Shown piece by piece: positions 13,578-26,170 of a stretch of DNA of 64,000 nucleotides (its first letter is position 1; each line of letters starts with the position of its first letter). The stretch comes from Phorcus lineatus. Taxonomy: Eukaryota > Mollusca > Gastropoda > Trochida > Trochidae. The stretch spans positions 44,353,064 to 44,417,063 of the forward strand of contig OV121092.1 of the NCBI GenBank assembly GCA_921293015.1, given 5' to 3'. The notes under the pieces were generated by a model that was given only the letters and a program-made list of their open reading frames with translations, was not told the origin of the DNA and searched no databases. The translations under genes and the position numbers were made by a program.

Positions 13578-16500
13578 AAATATAATCTTTAGTTTAATGG
13601 CATACAAGGGTGTGACCGAGATCACGAAGGAAATGTTTCCACGCAAACTTTTCTGTTTCGATTGCTGCTCATGGTTGCACCTTGTATCTCTGTTACAGGG
13701 AAAAATCTAACTATTTGCTTGACATTGAAAACGTTATTTGAACAATCGCAATGACAACAATATCATTCGTTCATTCAAACCGTTATCAAATTAAGATATC
13801 TATCCACCTATTGTCTGTTTGCGAGTACCAAATATTAAATATTATGAACTAAGAAATACAAAGTCATAAGAAGTATGTTCTACGTACCTTAAGAAAAACG
13901 ATTTTGCTTAGCCTCTGTCTCGTCATAAACCATATGGCGGTATACGCAATCACACATTCAGGGGTAAATATCCATGAAAGCGGCTGTAAAATATTTAGAT
14001 AAACTGCATCTTCATTAATCGAAAGTATTGATCTCCTTATACGTTTAGACCACCTTAGAGTATCAAAATGTGAGAATAGGGAGCTTGCATCTTTATCCAT
14101 TTGAAGCTATTATATGTGTTGGATTGATAGTAATAAAAAAACTGAATCAAATAAAAGGTCATGCCAACCAATTTTAAAACATTAATTTGGTAGAGGTTTA
14201 AAAAAGTGATACTACAAGACAATTGAAGAATAAATATAAGCCATTGACGAATATATATATATGTATGTATATATATATTGTAAAACAATCTACTAGCTTT
14301 TGCATTCTGTATGTAACACCTTAAACAATGTTCATATCGACCAAACCCGTCTTTTTGCTTGCCAAAAATGAGTAATGGTATCACAAAGGTTAAAACGTTA
14401 TCCAGGTGATCAGAAAAGATAAAGTCAGTGCACGTGTTTCCCATCTCGTCGGCAATTATAAATATGGAGCTCCCATAAGAAAATATTTCTAATGTTATGG
14501 CAAGATGTCAGGAAGAAGGGCAATCTAAATTAGACTTTGGTCGACACTTGTAAATATAAGCAAAATAATTCATTGTCTTGGGGTTTTTTTGACGCCTGAG
14601 TTTTCACAAACCACAACAATATAATAGAAGTAAATAACATTCCCGTATCTTAATGGCCAGCAATGCACGAGGTCCCCTATCTTATCTCTTGCATTACTTC
14701 TATTTTAAGCGACATGCATACGGGCACCACGAGACACAATGAGTTACAAGGAAACGCTGTAACATGTTCAGAAGAATTTCGAACGTCTGATATGTATACT
14801 CAGCGTATTGCAAAGGATATTATGCAATATAAAAGACGTCAGTTCTTATCGTAATGACTTCAGACAAAACGTACGCATGAGGGTTCTATGTCATCTATTT
14901 CAATGATTCTATTTTTTTCTCTATCGCAATAAATGAGCAAACAATAGTCTTATGCTTATCTCAAATGAGGAAGTCGTATCTTCCCAAGAATTGAATGAAC
15001 ATTTTTTAAATTAAGCAAACCCTTGTTACATTTTGTTATATTTTGGTTGGGCTTTTTTTTGTTGTTCTTGATATTGGTATCATCATTTGAGCAAGAAGTA
15101 TGTGTAGAATTAAAAACATTTTATGGGTGATTAATTTTTTTTACAAAAGTAACCCTTCAGTTACAGTCCTTTAACTGCTAAGAGCATCGAAACTTGAAAA
15201 TAGAATACAAATTTGTTTCCGAATAGTCGTTATTTCCTCAAATGGTATAAGCACTATGTAACCTGTTTTTTATGTGATGGCCTTTTGTCCTGTTTTGTGT
15301 TTTAAATAGTTCATGTATTGTTGATCCTGCTCAGTGTAAACGGCATAAAACGACATGAGCAGGGCTTAAAGAGTAAATGATATTGAATATTGATACAGTA
15401 GTACAGTATATGCTGTTCACGTATCAATCTTTATCTACGTTGTTATATTAATATTAGTTTAAATCAAATGTGTTATCTTCAGAGGGTTAAACATTTTATT
15501 ACTAAACAAAGTCATCTGTAGTCTATTCATCTATCAAGTATCAAGCAAAAAGTGACCACCTTTAATCATTTGATATGGGAAAATTGATTCTCATATGGTG
15601 TGTTAATTTTAGAACTTCTCCTTTTGATTAGAAACATTGTCTCGCAAATGGTAACTTTTATTATCATTTTCATTGATCACTTTATTTATATAAAAATACG
15701 TGCTACTGTCCCTTCGTATTTCATATTGTTTGTCAGAAATATTTGCTCTATATGTGTCGATATATAGTTGATCGTAATACAACGGTTTAGCACTTCTGTT
15801 TTGTGTTTGAAACGATATGGTTCAGTTTCCTATTGTTTGAGATTGTATCAACAACTAAAGCCTTAAATATATATATTTAAAAAAAGAAACAAGATAAAGT
15901 GATACCACTCTTTATCTGCGTTGTAAATATCGCTCCTTGTTTTGTTTTTTGATATTATTTTCATAGTTTGTTGTCAGAGGCGATTATTAACACTGCACGT
16001 GTTGATAGATGGTTGATAGAAACAGGCAGCTGTTGCTGAATTCTTCTGTACAAATTGAAGCATAAGTTAACACATGACAGTAGCCGAGATAAGCACACTG
16101 GTCGTGGGTGATCCATTCACATCATATTACCTGCAATGTCGCACACTATCTCCCGTGTTAAATCAACTTGAATGAAAGTCTTTTTACAAATTGCCAAATT
16201 GGCATAAAAACGGTGTAATTGTATCATTCATTAGATTTGTGCAACCTCTTGTGCAGCTATCAGCTGTGTAAAAACCACACTTAGGTGAAAAAGCTTCATA
16301 AATGTTGAATTATCATCCCTCATATCATTAATGTGATATTAAAGATCATAGCATTACAAGAGGAGGTAATAAAGATAAAGCTCCAAAAAATTGACATATG
16401 TGCAATATTTCCAACTATGTTCTTTTAAAATTTCACTGAATACAAGTTTATTTTACAATTGCTGAATTATCATTAAAATTGGGCATTTAAAAATGCGAGG

Positions 16501-16599
16501 TTTAATCAATAAGATGCGATCAACGATATGTGACATAATTACCTTTAAAAAAAGCACTGATTAGATATTTTAGAATTAAATTAAAACATGTATATTATA
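13578..16599. other. AT-rich intergenic sequence
   Basis: Includes a TA/TG microsatellite at about 14251-14279. A minus-strand 129-codon frame (14055-14444) is isoleucine/tyrosine/phenylalanine-rich, as expected from AT-rich DNA, and matches no family I recognise. Confidence 0.5.
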
Positions 16600-16604
16600 T
16601 ATGA

Positions 16605-16750
16605 ATTTAAAATGGCTTACTTTCAATAATTGACATAAATTTTGAATGGCTTACTTTCAAAAATTGACATGACTTTGAAATGACCAAATTTAAAAAATTA
16701 ACATGAATTCTAAATGACTTTTACTTTCAATAATTGACATGATTTTTGGC
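16605..16750. repeat. Short degenerate tandem repeat, about 4 copies
   Basis: Variants of AATGGCTTACTTTCAATAAT plus TGACATGA recur at about 36-bp spacing. The third copy is the most diverged. Confidence 0.8.
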
Positions 16751-17024
16751 TAATTGTTAATAAGTATTTCCGTTGTCATGTTTGGAATGTGATACAATAA
16801 ATGATCAACTTGTAAGTTACTCTTATAATAATTTATCAACTTGTATTCGATAGTGACAACAATAATTACATATTTCAATTATTTTTTGAAGTAATTGCCT
16901 CATCACTATAAATACGATTTAAAACTAGTTCTTCAATCATACTGCAATCATGATTAATTAATTTTGTTACAATAAAATATCAATCATAATTTGAGAATTA
17001 TTTTTACACCCAACAGCAAAGTTC

Positions 17025-17700
17025 TAAAGTTTGCATGACTGCGTGTATTTCCATGGAAACGTGACTTTAGCAGTGAATCTTGAGCAAGACCTTTGTCCAG
17101 ATCCTTACCCTCAAACTGTACTAGCTATCTTCATCAAACTTGATACACTTGGCCTTCGTCATCCTTTGATGTACATTTTGAAAATTATTTGTGCCTTTAG
17201 AAGGTAACACCTAAATTTGTTTTTGCAGTTCCCATGGAAACAGGATTTGATTAGTATATCTAGGAAAATGTCATATTATCAGTAGCTTACATATCAAACT
17301 ATACAGTCCATGTCCATCAAACTTGCTTTCTCAACCAGGACATGTAGATGTGGATATATAAAGTTTATTGTTCAAGTGGTTCATGAGAGGCAAGGTGCCA
17401 ATTATGAAGATATCAATATTTCCTTTTAAACAGCTACATGTAAAAGCTATGCTAGATTGGGACTAATGGATGGATAACTGGATGGGTGGAATACATTTAA
17501 CCAGGTTTTGATCAATGAATAAATCAGCTATAACTTGAAAGGTGGACAAATGTCAACATACCTATAAACCTTATTCTCCACATTCATCCTACTTAACATT
17601 TACTTTAATCAGTCACATTTTGATAATTTTAGTGTCTTTGTTGTGAGTGTGAAAAGAGTGTTTGTGAGCTGCGCTCGCTTCTACATGTGCCAAAGGACAT
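17025..17700. repeat. Diverged copies of the CCATGGAAAC array family
   Basis: Two units about 180 bp apart carry TTTCCATGGAAACGTGAC (about 17049) and TTCCCATGGAAACAGGAT (about 17231), each followed by a CATCAAACTTG-type segment. The flank at about 17665 (TGTGAGCTGCGCTCGCTTCT) parallels the flank of the intron 6 array (TGTGAGCTGTGCTCACTTCT). This is the same family, older here. Confidence 0.7.
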
Positions 17701-19700
17701 TAAAGCGTCAGCAAAACTAAAAGTAGTGAATATGGTAGAATTGCAATTCACCAAGTCGTAGCTTTCATTCATTCAGCTCACATTCATTACTTTAAGGCTT
17801 TCCCCCTCAGCTATGTCTTTAGATTTTCAACTTCTACGTCTTCAATTTTATTATCACTGTGTTGAGACATGTTTGTGTAAATGATATAGATCAAATCGAC
17901 TAAACATAACCACTTAAATTTATTTTAACAAAATATGCACTAATATAAATTTTAAAAAACAATAGCAAAAGGGAAACCAAAAAAACCCCATAATTTCCTG
18001 AGGACATATAGCCTGCAAAATCTTCTACACTATATGTGACCGACTGGAACATGTGCTGACAACGAACGTATACAACACTGTAACCAATTCGATCTAAAAC
18101 TCAATCCCTAGAAATCTACCTTAGGATTATTGACTGCTAGTGCGTGATAATGAAAAGACAGCGGAACGCGACTTGCATTGTGAACCATAACCCCATAGGC
18201 TTTAGTTGAAGTACTGCGAGGTAAGATTAGGTTTGAAGGTCTTACATCCACAAGGTTCTTCATCCAAAATAGAAACACGTCATCGTACACCTGTAGGTGA
18301 ATAGTATGTAAACTCATTTATTTATCTAAACATGTATATTCAAATTTGTGTTTTATGATTATATGGTTTTCATTTCTTTTTTTCTGTGAACCAAATCAAG
18401 TCAAGATTTTTCTATGTTTTCGGGAATATTTATTAATAGTTTCAGATCTATTTTGAATATGTTTTTCCCTACATTAACCAACAAAAATGGGAATTCCTTA
18501 ATCTACAAAAATAAGTTAATCATGGGGTTATACTTAGATTGGTTTCATTTATTCTGTTGAGTTTACCCCACGACCTTCTGACGTCAACTATCTGTCACCG
18601 AATACAATTCTTGGACATTGTGTTTAAAGAATATACGAATATAAAACAACTCTTTTAATACGTAATCAGCCCCAAATATTAGCAATGTTTTACGAAAAAA
18701 AGGACCCTTTAACGTTTAAATTTACCCCTCATATTGCGTGACACCTGTGCACATTTGAGTAGACTATTGTGAGTCACACAAAGATAGGACTAATCGCCGT
18801 GTCATACTATCTGTAGGCACATGCTACAGTGGCTAATCCATTTTCCCGTTCAAGTAAGGCTTATAGTACAATTGCTAAAAATCACCACCATAATTATGAT
18901 TTACAGGTTATGATTATAGCTGACATTTCCTGATATAGAAAAAGCCACAAAGTCACTTCCAGAATCCACCCGCGAGTTCAGCATTGGTTACAATAAATTG
19001 TTTCGATGGAAGCAACGATGCATATTTGCAAGTCGTACAGTTTGATGAAATATCATATCTATACTCATCCGAGGAATGTAAGACAAAACAAATTGCATCT
19101 TCCGGGATGCGTATCGGACGCATACTTTTATCTACGAACCGAACGAGTTCGTATTCCTCCACGTACGTACACAGTAATACTAAATAGAAAAAAATTGCTG
19201 CATATCGGTGTATATCAAAGGCCTTCTTATTCATAGGCTAACAGAACCAAAATCCGCATATTTATGTAATCTGAATCTTACCCATTACATTGTTGATACC
19301 GAATAAGTTACTGACTCGGAGGAACACAAAGTTTTTTTGAGGATTTTTGTGAATAAAAACCCGCTAAAGCGATGTTCTGTAATGAAAAACATATTTTCAA
19401 AAGTCATTCAAATTTTCCTTTTTTAAAATAGTTTGTAAAAATCCAAGTCGAGTTTAATGATTTTTAAATCATTTATTAGAGAAAATAGTTTAGTTTTAAA
19501 TTATCAAGTAAATAAAGTCCTAAGAATGGTTAAAGTGGTAAAAGTATCAAAATAATGATACATGCACTTGCTGAATAATAAAAAAAACACCATAAGTTTG
19601 CTTGTGAAGATACCTTTATGGAAAATATCCAGATAACAGAAATAAAACAACATACTTTTCTAACATTCTTCATCACGTGACTCATCAATGGGGACGGTGT
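17701..19700. other. Intergenic sequence, no supported gene
   Basis: A minus-strand 93-codon frame (18953-19234) begins with a hydrophobic stretch that could pass for a signal peptide. Two + strand frames overlap it and no family is recognised. Nothing else stands out. Confidence 0.45.
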
Positions 19701-19726
19701 CAACAGCCTTTCGGTTGATTTTCAGT

Positions 19727-19738
19727 TGCGCATGCGCA
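19727..19738. promoter_or_regulatory. NRF1-type palindrome TGCGCATGCGCA
   Basis: An exact 12-bp palindromic match to the NRF1 consensus, in a locally GC-richer stretch that reaches about 21000. In other animals such sites mark promoters of housekeeping genes. No coding exon is recognised nearby. Confidence 0.45.
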
Positions 19739-20149
19739 GGTAACTAAGCATGTGCAACGGAAAACCACTGGAATGGCTGCTGTGTAGAGCTCCGGAATGT
19801 CGGCTCTTCGATCGTAGATATGTCGCTGGAGTGGTCCATCGGCGAAGACATTCAGCATTTAATGATTAGCAACAACGATTGCATCATTTAATGTACTAAC
19901 CTTCATCAAAGTCGTACGGCGTATACTTGACAGAGCCCCAAATCATGCATTCAGCTCGTAGATAACTAAATGTCGGCTTGCGCAAAGAATGTGCTTATCA
20001 GAGTCCCCTTATAATTAAAAACTAAACACACTGAAATCAAAAGGCGATTGCAAAACGCTGAGTCAGCAAACCTGCAATCCAGAGAAGCATGTGCAGTGAA
20101 CAGAACGCCCTTTCTTTATTTGTTCGTCATGCTTGCCAGTCCAACATAT

Positions 20150-20235
20150 TGCCTTTGTGCGGAAAGGGAGGGGAAAACTGCAATGGCAAGCGTTCAACAC
20201 TGAGTCTGAAGGTCCACGGTTCGAATCCCGCAATG
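20150..20235 (+). repeat. tRNA-derived (SINE-like) relic
   Basis: GGTTCGAATCC (20218-20228) is a canonical Pol III B box. TGGCAAGCG at 20184 resembles an A box at normal spacing, and TCTGAAGGTCCACGGTTCGA resembles the 3' half of a tRNA. The T-stem is not paired properly, so it is not a working tRNA. Confidence 0.4.
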
Positions 20236-21540
20236 CTATACAAGTGCGGCGCCACTTAAAAGTCCACATGTTTCTGCATAAGACATCACCACATTTTCAT
20301 TTTGATATTGCTATCGAATCCCTGGTAGAATCAGAAGTAAAACACTGTCACAAACATCCTCATCTCAATTCGATATTACTACAAGGTTAAACGTTACACG
20401 GAGCGACCGTAAGTCCTCTATGCTTTATCCAACATAAAGTATTTTCTGTCCATCGATAAGACTATCATAACGAGCGACACGGAACAGCATTCTCTTTAAT
20501 TCCAAGTTGCAATGTTCCGAGTTGGCTTAAATGACAACTCCCCGGGGAAAAGCTAGGCCACCAACTTCATCCGATACTCGTACGTATAATACCAATCAGT
20601 CAAATTAAATCAACGTGTCTTCAACAGCATCAGAATCTTCGATCTGCAACCTCCAGACCATGTGAACGTCAAATGCAGCGAAGACAAGCCAATGTTCCAG
20701 CCAGCAGACTTATAGCGACGTCTAGGGCCCCGCGACATGTGGCGAAAGACTTGCGTGTACAGAACAAAGATGATCTTCAGATAGTTGTCACACTTGAAAC
20801 AATTGTCTCTGGTTCACAGCTGAACATAGTCTCAGTGCAGGACAGAGCGCATGTAACATGTCCGTACAGAACTCGAGTCTTCTCTTCTTTCACTGGCTCG
20901 GAGACCCTTGCTGTCCTCTTGTAATCGAAGTCCTCTCTATCTCTGCAACACTGATCCACTCTGATAACAGCTCCTCTCCGTGTGACTGACTGGTGAAATG
21001 GTCACAAAGGTCTATATATGTGACTACCCCCTCATCTCAACCTCCCTCCCCCATTTTGTTGAAATGCGACATTTTCATAACATGAAATTTGTTATGCGAT
21101 TGTCGAATGAATAGCTGTCATAATCAACTCGATGGTATCAGGTACAAACTTAACTCCTCCCTCTGTCCTGTCTCCCGCATCGTCATTACAAATGCATATT
21201 TCATATTACGTACTGTTTTGAACATTGACGTTGTATCAAGAAATGTTAAAAATCCCTGAGATCATCACGATACCGAATTATGTTCTAATTCCAATTGAAA
21301 ACTCTACTTACTCAGATTCATTATTAAGCGAAAATCAAACGATAATCAATGGCCGAAACTCCCCTCCTTTAACATGGACGCCGAAAGAAAATTGAAAAGA
21401 ATCTGCAATAACCCCATGTAACGTGCAGGGTGTGAGGTTATTGATCACGGTTCCAGGCAATACCAACACATCCTAATCTTCCAATATATCAATCTCCTCC
21501 AGGCAGAGAATTGCATACGATTACATACCACCCCTCGCAC
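20236..21540. other. GC-richer intergenic sequence, no gene assigned
   Basis: Overlapping open frames of 60-85 codons occur on both strands at 20063-20959, with no recognisable motif. An unannotated exon or promoter cannot be excluded. Confidence 0.35.
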
Positions 21541-21549
21541 ACCATCCAG

Positions 21550-21581
21550 CCCCCCCCCCCCCCCTCCCCCCCTCCCTCCCT
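21550..21581 (-). repeat. C-rich tract, G-quadruplex-prone on the minus strand
   Basis: A run of 15 C is followed by C runs of 3-7 separated by single T. The minus strand therefore has at least four G runs with 1-nt loops, a classic quadruplex-forming arrangement. Confidence 0.75.
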
Positions 21582-23260
21582 CACCACTCCTCTTACACAT
21601 ATTACTCCTATGCATTTATATTGAACACCATTCCATATCAACCATTTTTTATAAACCGTCCCCTCTTGCCCAATCTCTACTGTCTTGAACTTATGTCCAC
21701 CAATACTTATGTCCAACCACCCTCTGCATAAAACCCAACCCTGAAACCCCTGGGCCAGCTAGTCTCCCACGGTATAGCAAGTCTATAGCACGATAAGTGA
21801 TAGGGTTGTCATAACAGTGTGTGTGACAGGGTGATCTGCTCCGTCCCGCATTGTCACTCATACATGCAGAGATCTAAACTAACCCACATGGCCGTGCAGG
21901 CTCTCCACTCGTGGAATAAATGAACCAGATAAGCCCCGATAAGTGTTCATTGTATGAGCAGCTGATATTGTTTAAAATAACACTGTTAATGCTGGTCTTT
22001 GATAAGAAATAGATCAGTTTAGATTCCTGTACTTGTGTCTAGGCCTGGTGTATAAGTGATATCCCCTCGATTGCAGAGATATATAATTGGCTATACTTGC
22101 TAGTGTGAACTAGGTGTCACTATGTAATTACAAATATAGATACAGATATGGTTGTATCCTGCTAACGATCAGCGACACGACGAACACAAACTGACGACCA
22201 CAAGAAAGTACAATACAAATAAATACAAGTGATTTCATTCGGATTTCAATGTTTCCTCTATTTCGTGCATTAATTTTGTTAATATGTTAATATACTTACT
22301 ATCTCAACCATCAAGAAGACTTCTACCGCAAGGGCTAAGACCGCCTCAAAGACAAATGGGCAAAGTGATTCGAGGTACAGGGAGACTGTATTGAAAAAAG
22401 AATCAATATAACAACAATATTATATTCATTCTATGAACATTTCTGATCCTTGACATTCACTGTGTTCTGTCCCTGAGCTTTCATCCAAAATGCCATTAAT
22501 TCACCCAGCTGTACAAATGGGAACCTTCACATAGGAAAAGTACTAATCTTTACAGTCAGGATTCATAATTCAAGTACAATTCCTTCAGGGTAATACTACT
22601 TTCCATTGAGCGTGGATAATGCTCGATAAAATTGGACTAATTAACTTATTATTAATAGAAATAGAATTGATTTTTACGAATGAAAATGAAGATGAGCCTG
22701 AAACTGCGCAAGGGAGAAGGTTTTTTCCTGATTTAAACTTTGACAATAATTTACGTGGTCACATTGTCCCGTAAATTTGTGCTATGAGGAATTGAAACCT
22801 TGAGTGAGTAGTAAAAAGCCACGTTGAAATTCGGCTCTTGACATAAAAAAGAAAGAAATAAGCTCAAGGGAAATTGTCTTCCAAATGTTAAGGCAGAAAA
22901 TTGAATTCTTTTTATATTGGAAGTTGATTGAAAAAAGTGATTATTAGGGCTTTCTATCACTTAAACTTCTTTCGAGAGTTGAATACAGATATAATGCATT
23001 TTTCAATGAAGATGCATGTATCTCCCTTTTATGTAAGATATGTTGGTGATGATGTTTGGTTGAGCTGGTTATGTTAATGACAAAAATCTACTTAATAATG
23101 AAAGATGCTCAAACAATGCGAATCAGCTGATTATGAGTAATCATGGACAAAATGAATCGACGCTTAGATTGGGGTAAGGGCGCTGTGCAAATGCAATAAT
23201 AAAATCACAAACTAAATAGATTTCATCACCCTGTACATTATTTTGCACCAGTGCGCCGTG
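21582..23260. other. Intergenic sequence, nothing recognised
   Basis: AT-rich, with short frames only and no array or hairpin element noted. Confidence 0.5.
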
Positions 23261-23306
23261 TTCACCAGGGAATGGTGATTGGGGACGCACTACCTGTCAT
23301 CAGTGT

Positions 23307-23321
23307 CACCAGGGGGCGCTA
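23307..23321 (+). promoter_or_regulatory. Near-consensus CTCF core site
   Basis: CACCAGGGGGCGCTA is identical to the core of the bilaterian CTCF motif. It sits in a short GC-rich island (about 23250-23360) within AT-rich DNA. CTCF is conserved in protostomes including molluscs. Occupancy is inferred only. Confidence 0.5.
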
Positions 23322-23555
23322 CACGTGTTCGGGGTCGCGCACCTGCCTCTACCCCGCCACACACAGGCAGGGAGACTAGTTCTAGACTTGGCAATGTACA
23401 CCTTATAATATATGCTCTGAAATACAAAAAAATTATGAATTTAAACGTGCGCAAAAGTAAGTAACGTTACACGTCGCTTCCTTAATCTGCCCAGTTGGCC
23501 AACCATGGCAATATCTCAAACCAATCGTTATACTGACCATTTATCTGTTCCTGTA

Positions 23556-23640
23556 CCTATATCTTCGAAGGTCTCATAGTGTTAAGATTGTCTTAAGCTA
23601 ACGACTATACAAGCACTAAAAAGCTTCGAAAATGTAGGCC
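23556..23640. mobile_element. Degenerate copy of the TAGATTTTCGAAGC hairpin MITE
   Basis: The ends CCTATATCTTCGAAGG and AGCTTCGAAAATGTAGGCC match those of the element at 52237-52345, and the inner GTGTTAAGATTGTCTTAAGC also corresponds. It is shorter and more diverged. Confidence 0.6.
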
Positions 23641-24024
23641 ATGGATTCTAACATCTGTGTTATGTGTACACACATCTTAAAAGACAGAAATCAGTCGGAT
23701 ATGCATCAAAATAGTTCGTTACGATGTTTACGGTAGCATGTACATGTTTTACCAAGACTGTTGCCACGTACCGGAAACACAGGTTATGTCAGCATGACCT
23801 GTCAATCAAACCGGGATCATGTCAATGTTTTGGTAGGTAGTTGTTTATGTTCAGATGTTGTATTTTTTTAAATAAACGTTTATTTTGCAAAGTGCTAACT
23901 TGTCAAATTTTTAGGTAAAACTGCTACAGTTGGTTATTTGGGTTTGATATATGAGTGAAATGAGAGAGGAAACTTGTGTATTACTGCCAAATAATTTCTT
24001 TATCTCTTTATCCCGGGATCAAAA

Positions 24025-24295
24025 GAAGCGGTTTTAAAACGAATGTACATGATCATTTAAGTTCTGCGTATCCATTTCCCTACCGCCATGGTAAAAGGGT
24101 GTTCACACAAAAATGGACGCAGGTAGTATTTACTAGATACATGATCATTTCCTCTACGACTACAGGTGATCGTGTTTAGTAATGAAATGTGATGACCCTC
24201 TGGTAATACATTTGAAAAAAAAAATATTGTTTAGTTGGTAAAATCTTACGAATCAATTTTTTTTTAAATCGTGCCACTGTCCCTTTAGAGTGATT
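24025..24295 (+). repeat. Dispersed repeat family B, copy 1
   Basis: Shares ordered blocks with 29169-29432: AGCGGTTTTAAAA, TGCGTATCCATTTCCCTACC, CACAAAAATGGACGC, TCTACGACTACAGGTGATCG, a GACCC..ATACATTTG block and a TGCCACTGTCCCT end. Non-coding. Confidence 0.65.
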
Positions 24296-24780
24296 GCCCT
24301 TTAAGGGGATCTTCAGTATCTTCCTTTTTTTTGCATTGCGTCCAAAACCGATATTCTTTTATTACTTGTACACTTTTATGAAGTTCATACCTACACATAG
24401 ATCTCGATCAACCACCTCCACTGCAGTGCTCTTGTAATGTAATGATGAATAAAAATTAGATGATCACTCTGTATATAACTACTGCTTATTCACTGACGAA
24501 TTCAGTGAAATAAAAATCCCCCATATGCAAATTATTGAAAATATGAAGAAAAAATGTGATTGTACTGAATAACGATTGTCCTTGGGGGACAACTACATAA
24601 TAAACTTCAGATGTCATTTACTGTAAACATAATTCTTTAACAATTTAACAATCATAAACCAAAAAATCTTTTATGAACTACGTAAACTCTTTTTCAACAA
24701 TAATTGAATAAAAATATTTGAATACATTTAATTTCCTTTGAGTTCACTTTGTTAATGAAACATTTCTATTTTATCCTCTC
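24296..24780. other. AT-rich sequence, nothing recognised
   Basis: No supported gene or repeat. Confidence 0.5.
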
Positions 24781-24789
24781 CACACGAGC

Positions 24790-24860
24790 CAATCTTATCT
24801 AGTGAAGTCAATATTTTGTAACTTTTATTCCTCGGAACACGGTTGATTTTAATCAGACTG
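24790..24860. mobile_element. Truncated end of the 445-bp MITE family
   Basis: The block ending ACTTTTATTCCTCGGAACAC..GGTTGATTTTAATCAGACTG is nearly identical to the right terminus of the element at 56181-56625. A matching left end is not present, so this is a partial copy. Confidence 0.7.
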
Positions 24861-25710
24861 GTGTCGTCATTTCAATTTCATCAATTGAAAGAAATTAATT
24901 TTATCACATTACAGCAACAAACATTGATTTTCATTTTCTATTTTCATTTTATTTAATATACTAGTAATAGATACTAAATAATAATACTAAGCTATTGAAA
25001 ATCAGTTATCAAAACGTTAAATGAAAAGTTCGAAGAGTGATGTTTTCATGTCCACACTGCTAGATGGTTATTTATCTGATATTACTAACTGTCTGCCTCA
25101 AAAGTTATCTTCTCTCTTATCAAAACCAATTTGCTGTTATTTTTCAAATTATAGTTTTGGAATAAATATTTATAAAATAGCAAACATTCAAATATGACGA
25201 AAAATAAACCTAATCATGCTATAGAAAAACTTTCCTGACTCTAAGTGCCTTTTCTCCATTGTTTTCTTTCTACTACACGTTTCCTTCTCAATCTCATTGA
25301 AATAAGTTCTAGCTATTCGCTCACATTTCATTACTTCATTCTTTCTACACAATTAAGTTGACATTTGCTATTTTTAGATCAACTGTGGATATCAAATGCT
25401 AGATCCCACGAAATCCAACAGAGTTGCGTTTTCCAGCGGAAGAAATATCGGACGAATCAGATAGCTACATGACAAGGGGCGATCCAGCGGGGTGTGTCAA
25501 TAAAATGGGCGAAATTAGATAATATTTTAATGAGCCTGGTTTCCCTCAGGGACATGTTTCAACACTCTTGTGTTATAATCATGCTTCAGTATTTAAAGGG
25601 ACGTTCTCCTGAGTGTTATTTCCAAAAGTACACCACGATGAAACAACCTCTTTAATGTTGCGTCATAAATCAAGATACAGTAGGAAAAGATGGATTACTG
25701 GGAAGCCACC
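24861..25710. other. AT-rich sequence, no supported gene
   Basis: No array or coding exon was seen. TTAAAGGGACGTTCTCC at about 25596 resembles the start of many short mollusc repeats and may be the outer end of the foldback element that follows. Confidence 0.4.
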
Positions 25711-26170
25711 ATTCTCTCCCCACAGAGGTAGCTCCGTTATAAATTCCTTTACAACCTCTGTCTTAATACGAAGGTTTCTCGGACACGAAATGTAAAACGC
25801 TGTTTGGATGCAATCAAAGTAAGTTGTGCAATCAGCGACGCCGTTTCAGAAGTTATCATTCTAATCACCTAAGTTATTTCCGTAAGCTTTACAAAAGCTA
25901 AACGTTATTCCAATATGCACCTTGCACTTTGAATCGTCTTTAAAGAACACATACGCCTCATATTGCGACTGCATCATTGCATAGGCCTAGTTATGTATCA
26001 ACAAATATGTTATTCATGCATTCGGTGTTTTCATTGGCTTAAATATTGCCAGTGGTTTAAGATGCAAAATTGTCCCGCTAGGGGAAACTGCCTGAAGCCC
26101 GAGAAACCTTCGTAGTAAAACAGGGGTTGTATAGGAATTTATGACGGAGATACCTCTGTTGGGAGAGAAT
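25711..26170. mobile_element. Foldback element with 72-bp terminal inverted repeats
   Basis: 25711-25782 (ATTCTCTCCCCACAGAGGTA through GGTTTCTCGG) is the reverse complement of 26099-26170, with scattered mismatches. About 316 bp of unrelated sequence separates them and no transposase frame is visible. Flanking duplications were not identified, so the outer limits are uncertain. Confidence 0.7.

Noticed and set aside
14055-14444. 129-codon minus-strand frame, the longest outside arrays
   Set aside because: AT-driven composition, with no domain, splice context or codon bias recognised.
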